Origin: a virus
IMG/VR virus record: IMGVR_UViG_3300021197_001319
Location: 1 to 60,226 of that record
Reading direction: 5' to 3' (one strand)
Length of the DNA: 60,226 bases
Part shown: piece by piece, positions 55,960-60,226 of the stretch
Layout of the letters: every line of letters starts with the position of its first letter
How positions within the stretch are numbered: the stretch's first letter is position 1
Notes under the pieces: generated by a model
Seen by the model: only the letters and a program-made list of their open reading frames with translations
The model's database searches: none
Told to the model about the DNA's origin: nothing
Made by a program: the position numbers and the translations under genes

Positions 55960-56522
55960 TGTATGATATGCCAGATGTAGACATTGACTTTGCTGATCGT
56001 ACACAGTTATTAAAACATGTGCAGGGTACGGGCGCAAGACTTGAAAATGGTAATAAACACAATACAGGTGTTTATTTTAACCGTATACCTGTAGCACATG
56101 ATGGACTAGCAACACTGGATCATAAACGTGCAGAGGAACTGGGCTACTTTAAACTGGACTTGCTTAATGTTAGTGTATATGAACATGTACGCAACGAACT
56201 ACACTTAGTAGAACTTATGCGTGAACCTAACTGGGCACTGTTGCAACAACGAGATTTCTTTGAACAACTTATTCATGTTAGCAAACACTTTGAAACAGCG
56301 GCTCGCATGCCAGAGGATATTACAAGTATACCTCGAATGGCTATGTTTCTTGCTGTGATACGTCCTGCTAAAAGACATCTTATAGGAAAAACATGGACAG
56401 AAGTTGCACAAACTGTATGGGATGCAGGACAGGATAGTTATAGTTTTAAGAAAAGCCACAGTGTTGCCTATGCACAACTTGTAGCAGTACACATGAATAT
56501 ATTGGAGGAAGCCAATGACTAA
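55959..56522 (+). CDS. Miniature DnaE-like (family C polymerase palm) protein
   Basis: A 187-residue protein that reads like a compressed DNA polymerase III alpha core: PDVDIDFADR at residues 5-14 matches the DnaE motif PD(I/F)D(I/V)DF with its two catalytic Asp; EELGYFKLDLLNVSVYEHV (59-77) matches the third-Asp motif (GL(L/V)K(F/M)DFLGL.TL); and FKKSHSVAYAQLVAVHMNIL near the end matches (F/S)NKSHA.AY. PHP, fingers and beta-binding domains are missing. ATG shares a base with the upstream stop. Activity is not certain; it may be a relic palm used for another purpose. Confidence 0.65.
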   Translation: MYDMPDVDIDFADRTQLLKHVQGTGARLENGNKHNTGVYFNRIPVAHDGLATLDHKRAEELGYFKLDLLNVSVYEHVRNELHLVELMREPNWALLQQRDFFEQLIHVSKHFETAARMPEDITSIPRMAMFLAVIRPAKRHLIGKTWTEVAQTVWDAGQDSYSFKKSHSVAYAQLVAVHMNILEEAND

Positions 56523-56796
56523 AGAAGAAAAAGAAAAATATGATAGCAAACGCATGGCTGAAATACAAAATTTGCTTGTAAAACATATTTCAGAAAATTT
56601 AAAATTGGATGAGGACTTTATGCTTATGGCTACCATGCTACTAAAACATAGTATGGTGTTGTACAAAACATTCCTTGATGATGATCAAATACGAAAAATG
56701 CTACATCATGTAGGCGAAACACTTAATGATGACGCGCATGATTTAGGTAATTATATAGATACTGACGACAAGGGCTCACCGCCTACTATGCACTAA
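56515..56796 (+). CDS. Small helical protein
   Basis: A 93-residue charged helical protein (MTKEEKEKYDSKRMAEIQNL). Helical throughout with an acidic end. GAGG before the ATG and eight-base overlap with the mini-DnaE gene. Not recognised. Convergent with the DUF3307-like gene, with a four-base overlap of the 3' ends. Confidence 0.6.
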   Translation: MTKEEKEKYDSKRMAEIQNLLVKHISENLKLDEDFMLMATMLLKHSMVLYKTFLDDDQIRKMLHHVGETLNDDAHDLGNYIDTDDKGSPPTMH

Positions 56797-57188
56797 ACGT
56801 ATATCGCTGGTACTAGATGCATAGCAACGGGCCAACTAAGCACAGTCATAGTTATTATCCAGTAGGTTGCAGTGTGCATGCACTGATCTAGTACATTGGT
56901 CCACCACCATTTGCGACTGTGTCCAACAGCACCAATAGCACTGTTAAGATGATGTTTACAATAATCTATATGCCAGTGTACGATATAATCAACTACACCA
57001 ATTAAGATTGCAATTTCCACTGGAAGCACTACAATCAGGCACACTAGCATGGTTGCTAATCCGTGTTGTAAATAATGATAGTGAGCCATAGGGCTAAAGT
57101 ATCTGTGCTTATCACTAGGCCCTATATATTGTTGCAGTCCTAGATCAACAATGAAGTGTTTTAGCATTAGAAGTCCAAACAGCGCCAT
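56793..57188 (-). CDS. DUF3307-like membrane protein
   Basis: A 131-residue membrane protein with three or four hydrophobic helices. HFIVDLGLQQY near the N-terminus, HYHYLQHGLATMLVCL and VDYIVHWHIDYCKH match the H...D..LQ, H..(L)QH and (D)..(H)W.(ID)..K histidine pattern of DUF3307, a family seen in phages and bacteria without known function. The ATG overlaps the stop of the upstream minus-strand gene by one base. Confidence 0.7.
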   Translation of the reverse strand: MALFGLLMLKHFIVDLGLQQYIGPSDKHRYFSPMAHYHYLQHGLATMLVCLIVVLPVEIAILIGVVDYIVHWHIDYCKHHLNSAIGAVGHSRKWWWTNVLDQCMHTATYWIITMTVLSWPVAMHLVPAIYV

Positions 57189-57559
57189 TATTTTACCTTT
57201 TTAACTAACTGAATATTTCTTCTTTTACTACGCTTTTTTGCTAATTCAGCAATGCTTACACTTGGTCCGCGCATTAATTCTGTGTCGCGAATGTTGAATG
57301 TAATTAAAAAACTTGCAAACTGCACAAAATCATTTTTTAGAAACAGATTAATAGGTATAGTGCGATTACTTTCCCACCACCAGGTGTCACCTAGTTCTAA
57401 AAAAATTGGCTTTAAATCTTCATTAATTCTGCTATAGTCATACATGCTTAACACAGTATCATCCTGATTCTGTACTATACCAATGTATTCATTACCACCA
57501 TAAGTTACAAGACTCAAAAACGGATATTTTTCAAATATTTCTTCTGCTAGTGGAGGCAT
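57188..57559 (-). CDS. Conserved phage protein, unknown function
   Basis: A 123-residue protein. LSLVTYGGNEYIGIVQNQDD and YDYSRI fold as a small beta domain, GDTWWWESNRTIPINLFLKNDF is a conserved-looking block, and the C-terminus is strongly basic (KKRSKRRNIQLVKKVK), which suggests nucleic-acid contact. Not named. First gene of a two-gene minus-strand unit; a divergent late box for the plus strand lies 12 bases upstream. Confidence 0.6.
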   Translation of the reverse strand: MPPLAEEIFEKYPFLSLVTYGGNEYIGIVQNQDDTVLSMYDYSRINEDLKPIFLELGDTWWWESNRTIPINLFLKNDFVQFASFLITFNIRDTELMRGPSVSIAELAKKRSKRRNIQLVKKVK

Positions 57560-57570
57560 TCATTACTTTC

Positions 57571-57578
57571 GATAAATA
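57571..57578 (+). promoter_or_regulatory. Late promoter box GATAAATA, abuts start codon
   Basis: ATG 57583 begins five bases after the box. This settles the start of the virion-type gene, whose frame is open further upstream. Confidence 0.65.
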
Positions 57579-57582
57579 CAGT

Positions 57583-58338
57583 ATGACTGTTACTACTGGA
57601 TATTTATATGCACAAAAACACACTGCAGTAGTTACTGACACTGGAGTTAGCAATCAAATGAGCATGTTTTACACACCAAATATAAAAGTCTATCGTGGGA
57701 TAGATAATTTTATTCGTATAGAATTTAAAAATCGTGATCAAAAACGTGTTAGCATGACAGATCACACAGCAAACATTGTTATATTGGATAAAGAAAATAG
57801 TGTTGCATATGTAGAACGTGCGCTTACAGCAATTGATCCTCGCCGTGGACTGTTTGAAGCAAGTATTACTGAAAGTGATTTGTTAAATTTAGATAGTAAA
57901 TTTTACAGTTATGCACTTAAGGTAACAGATGGTGAAAGTCGTACAAGTCCTGCATATGCAGACGACAACTATAGTGCTAATGGTGTACTAGAAGTGTGTG
58001 AAGGTGTTTATCCTGCTTTTGTGGAAAGCACCGTAGAATCATTTGCTAGTGGTAACACAGGCAGTACAATAACAATTAAACCATATGTAAATCGCAACAC
58101 AGCACAACACACTGCACAAGTTTATTTTAGTAGTGCGTTCACAGGCACCCTGGAGATACAGGGCTCAATTAATCCAAGTAATAGTATTCAAAATGCTGAT
58201 TTTACAACTATAGCAACAGAAACATACACTGCACAAACAGACAATGCCTATGTAAACTTTACAGGTGTATACAGTGCAGTACGTTTTGTGCGTACAACTA
58301 CTAGTGGAACCCTGAGTCAAGTATTATATAGACCTTGA
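57583..58338 (+). CDS. Virion-type beta-rich protein
   Basis: A 251-residue protein (MTVTTGYLYAQKHTAVVTD). The first half, with MFYTPNIKVYRGIDNFIRIEF, NIVILDKENSVAYVERAL and YALKVTDGESRTSPAYAD, looks like an Ig- or BppU-type N-terminal domain of phage baseplate and fibre proteins. The second half is Thr/Ser-rich beta sequence (AVYFSSAFTGTLEIQGSINP type). Late promoter abutting the start. A minor tail or fibre protein placed away from the main virion cluster; inference from composition and promoter. Confidence 0.6.
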   Translation: MTVTTGYLYAQKHTAVVTDTGVSNQMSMFYTPNIKVYRGIDNFIRIEFKNRDQKRVSMTDHTANIVILDKENSVAYVERALTAIDPRRGLFEASITESDLLNLDSKFYSYALKVTDGESRTSPAYADDNYSANGVLEVCEGVYPAFVESTVESFASGNTGSTITIKPYVNRNTAQHTAQVYFSSAFTGTLEIQGSINPSNSIQNADFTTIATETYTAQTDNAYVNFTGVYSAVRFVRTTTSGTLSQVLYRP

Positions 58339-58988
58339 AGTTAGTAGGATTTGGATGTAGTTTTACCTATGGAAGTGAACTTGTAGATCCACTAATAGGC
58401 ACGGAGTCACACCACGAAAATACTCAGTACAGAGAACGCAACGTTTGGTTAGGACAACTAGCAAAACTGCTAGGTGCTACCTATGACAATCGTGCAGAGC
58501 CTGCTAACAGTAACTATGCTATACAGTATCAGTTTGCTGACTGGTTTAACAATAATAGAGATCCAAATGAAACTGTAGCAGTGTGCATTGGCTGGACCGA
58601 ATCTCAGAGATTTAGTTGGTTAGATGATACGTGGACGCATAATAGTACAGCAAGAAATGATGAAAAGTTTTTGCACAGTCGCAAGGATTGGATTACTAGT
58701 AACGTTGACCATGACTACTGGACTGATGCAGCAAAACTATTTGTTAACAGTGTATGCAAATTGCACTCTATACCTATACTGCAGTTTAATGCAATAGGTG
58801 CTCACGCTACCACAAATTATCCAGGCTATTTTGTAGATGGAAGCACTATGGAAGGCATACTTAAACAAGCACAATTAGAGGATGTTCGTAAACAATTGTT
58901 TGCAAGCGGTGGACATCCTAACGAAGCAGGACATTTTTGGTTTACAAAACGCTTGACACTTTTTGCAAAAGAGCATATACTACTATAG
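58335..58988 (+). CDS. SGNH/GDSL-hydrolase-like protein, copy 7
   Basis: A 217-residue protein with TTG start overlapping the upstream stop (TTGA). Block I GFGCSFTYGSELVDP, mid-block VAVCIGWTESQRFSW, and end block GGHPNEAGHFWFTKRL with His. Here too Cys precedes Ser. It is coexpressed with the virion-type gene from the late box, which hints that its target may be a virion or surface component. It abuts the primase gene. Confidence 0.72.
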   Translation: MKLVGFGCSFTYGSELVDPLIGTESHHENTQYRERNVWLGQLAKLLGATYDNRAEPANSNYAIQYQFADWFNNNRDPNETVAVCIGWTESQRFSWLDDTWTHNSTARNDEKFLHSRKDWITSNVDHDYWTDAAKLFVNSVCKLHSIPILQFNAIGAHATTNYPGYFVDGSTMEGILKQAQLEDVRKQLFASGGHPNEAGHFWFTKRLTLFAKEHILL

Positions 58989-59948
58989 ATGAATGGTATA
59001 CAACAAGCAGTATTAGATAATTTGCCCGGCAAACAAAAGCGAACTACCAATGGCTGGATTTCGTTTAATGCTGTATGCTGTCATCACAATGGCGAAAGCA
59101 TGGACAAGCGTAACAGAGGCGGAGTTATTGCAAGTGGTGATGCCATAAGTTATCACTGCTTTAACTGCAACTTCAAGACAGGCTGGCAGCCAGGCAGACA
59201 CATTAGTTTTAAGATGCGTAAACTACTTACATGGTTAGGCGTTGACGAAAACACAAGACAGATGCTTAACATAGAAGCACTGCGTATAAAAGAAACTGTT
59301 GTACCAGAAGATGTAGAAGAAGAAAAGTTTGAAGTAGAATTTAAGAGTAGACCACTGCCTGAAGGAGCAACACATACGCTGCCTGATAATATTCGTGAGT
59401 ATGCAGTTAAGCGTTGCTTGCCTGTAGATAAACTGATGTACAGTAACAGTCAACCTGCAGGTATGTGGAAGCGTATTATAGTCCCTTTTAAATGGGGAAG
59501 GCGTACAATAGGATTTAGTGCAAGGAGTACAGACGATGCCGGAAGACCCAAATATTTTACTAGTCATGATAGTGGCTACGTTTATGGGATTGATTCTCAG
59601 TTGCCTGATGCTAGGTTTGTAGTAGTTACAGAAGGACTACTGGATGCTATGTGTATAGGTGGTGTTGGTATAATGAGCAATCAATGCAGTGAAACGCAAG
59701 CACAAATTATTGACACACTGGGCAGAGAAGTAATACTAGTGCCAGACAGAGATCGTGCAGGTCAAAAACTAGTAGATGATGCACTGGAGTATGGCTGGAG
59801 TGTAAGTTTTCCTGACTGGGAAGCAGACGTAAAAGATGTAAATGATGCAGTAGTACGCTATGGCAAACTGTTTACACTTAAAAGTATTATAGATGCAAAA
59901 GAAACAATGAGACTAAAAATCAATCTTAAAAGGAAGCGTCTTGGTTAG
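58989..59948 (+). CDS. gp61: DNA primase gp61-like
   Basis: A 319-residue primase. N-terminal zinc site with CCHH (30-33) and CFNC (57-60), then a Toprim domain: RTIGFSARS, VVVTEGLLDAMC with catalytic Glu, and LVPDRDRAGQ with the Asp pair. T4 gp61 is 342 residues. It makes RNA primers for lagging-strand synthesis with the gp41 helicase. It follows SGNH copy 7 without gap and overlaps the radical SAM fragment by eight bases. Confidence 0.88.
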   Translation: MNGIQQAVLDNLPGKQKRTTNGWISFNAVCCHHNGESMDKRNRGGVIASGDAISYHCFNCNFKTGWQPGRHISFKMRKLLTWLGVDENTRQMLNIEALRIKETVVPEDVEEEKFEVEFKSRPLPEGATHTLPDNIREYAVKRCLPVDKLMYSNSQPAGMWKRIIVPFKWGRRTIGFSARSTDDAGRPKYFTSHDSGYVYGIDSQLPDARFVVVTEGLLDAMCIGGVGIMSNQCSETQAQIIDTLGREVILVPDRDRAGQKLVDDALEYGWSVSFPDWEADVKDVNDAVVRYGKLFTLKSIIDAKETMRLKINLKRKRLG

Positions 59949-60213
59949 TTTACATATAGAACCTACTAGTAGATGTACACTTGCATGTCCTAGGTGCGAA
60001 CGTACAACTTTTTTAGAAAAGTTTGGAAAGAAAAACTTTAGCATAGATGACTTAAATATTAGCATACTTGAAAATTTTATAGACACGCCTTGCGATGATA
60101 TTATACTTTGCGGAAACGTAGGTGATCCAATATATCATCGAGAATTTATAAAGTTAGTAAAAATGTTAACACAAAAATGTCAAAGAATAGTAATAACTAC
60201 AAATGGCAGTTAA
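59941..60213 (+). CDS. Short radical SAM protein or truncated radical SAM gene
   Basis: TTG start at 59941. Only 90 residues: SLHIEPTSRCTLACPRCERT gives the CX3CX2C motif (C12, C16, C19), DDIILCGNVGDPIYH the SAM-contact strand with G-N-x-G-D-P in place of GGEP, and the frame ends after ITTNGS, where full-length relatives go on for another 150-200 residues. Either a truncated remnant or a frame broken by a sequence error in the nearby A-run. The next gene starts inside its last codons, which favours true truncation. Confidence 0.6.
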   Translation: MVSLHIEPTSRCTLACPRCERTTFLEKFGKKNFSIDDLNISILENFIDTPCDDIILCGNVGDPIYHREFIKLVKMLTQKCQRIVITTNGS

Positions 60214-60226
60214 AAAAGTAGAAAAT
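60203..60226 (+). CDS. Start of a further gene (partial)
   Basis: ATG at 60203 opens a frame MAVKKVEN that runs off the window. It overlaps the stop of the radical SAM fragment, in the manner of the other coupled genes. Too short to identify. Confidence 0.35.

Noticed and set aside
1-60226. tRNA genes, CRISPR arrays, insertion sequences, integrase or attachment sites
   Set aside because: I read for cloverleaf-like GGTTCRA segments, regularly spaced repeats, transposase motifs and long terminal repeats and found none. A tRNA scan program would be needed to exclude a tRNA fully.

Overview
The window is a 60-kb internal piece of an A+T-rich, T4-like marine myovirus genome. The evidence is a set of recognisable T4 core proteins: neck gp13 and gp14, tail completion gp15, sheath gp18, tube gp19, head completion gp4, terminase gp16 and gp17, dNMP kinase gp1, ssDNA-binding gp32, UvsX, UvsY, UvsW, primase gp61 and a probable clamp-loader gp62. 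T4-type late promoter boxes (NATAAATA) stand in front of virion genes on both strands. The host is probably a Gram-negative marine alphaproteobacterium: the phage carries its own outer-membrane porin of alphaproteobacterial style, and ribosome binding sites are AGGAG-like. The host call is inference. No tRNA, integrase or CRISPR array was seen, and there is no gene-free stretch longer than about 300 bases.

Layout. (1) 1-20.6 kb, virion assembly and packaging: a tail-fibre C-terminus, a NUDIX hydrolase, gp15 and gp14 on the minus strand, then on the plus strand a Smr-domain protein, gp13, dNMP kinase, an unusually long sheath, tube, a tube paralogue, gp4, gp16, LysM and acidic proteins, gp17 and a large conserved virion-type protein. 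(2) 20.7-27.9 kb, recombination core (gp32, UvsX, UvsY) interleaved with small-molecule or protein modification enzymes: an asparagine-synthetase-like protein, a sulfotransferase-like protein, two radical SAM proteins and an SDR. (3) 27.9-28.8 kb, the porin on the minus strand with both a host-type promoter and late-type boxes. (4) 29.0-42.4 kb, a dense glycan or surface-modification cassette: at least eight glycosyltransferase-like genes, a 2OG-Fe oxygenase, two kinase-like proteins (one fused to a methyltransferase), further methyltransferases, a nucleotidyltransferase-cupin fusion and SGNH-type esterase-like proteins. (5) 42.4-49.6 kb, early-type small genes driven by a repeated promoter and leader (TTGACA-N16-TATRTT followed by AGTAAGTTG), including a run of tiny membrane proteins, plus two further glycosyltransferase-like genes, a DnaQ-like exonuclease and an AAA+ ATPase. 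This block ends in a structured RNA candidate whose loop is complementary to the block's own GAGGAGAGA ribosome binding sites. (6) 49.7-60.2 kb, a second replication block (UvsW, probable gp62, a miniature DnaE-like protein, primase) mixed with four more SGNH-type proteins and two more radical SAM genes.

How the parts work together: late boxes serve the virion genes and many modification genes, and at several of these the start codon lies 5-7 bases after the box, which predicts leaderless late mRNAs. Housekeeping-type TTGACA/TATAAT promoters serve gp32, uvsX, the small early genes and the porin. The repeated combination of SGNH-like, radical SAM, glycosyltransferase, methyltransferase, sulfotransferase and AsnB-like genes suggests an elaborate modification pathway acting on a virion or host-surface glycan or a peptide; no substrate can be read from sequence alone. 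The strongest candidates for undescribed biology are the anti-Shine-Dalgarno RNA, the seven-member SGNH family with its radical SAM partners, the mini-DnaE protein, the porin, and the kinase-methyltransferase fusion.
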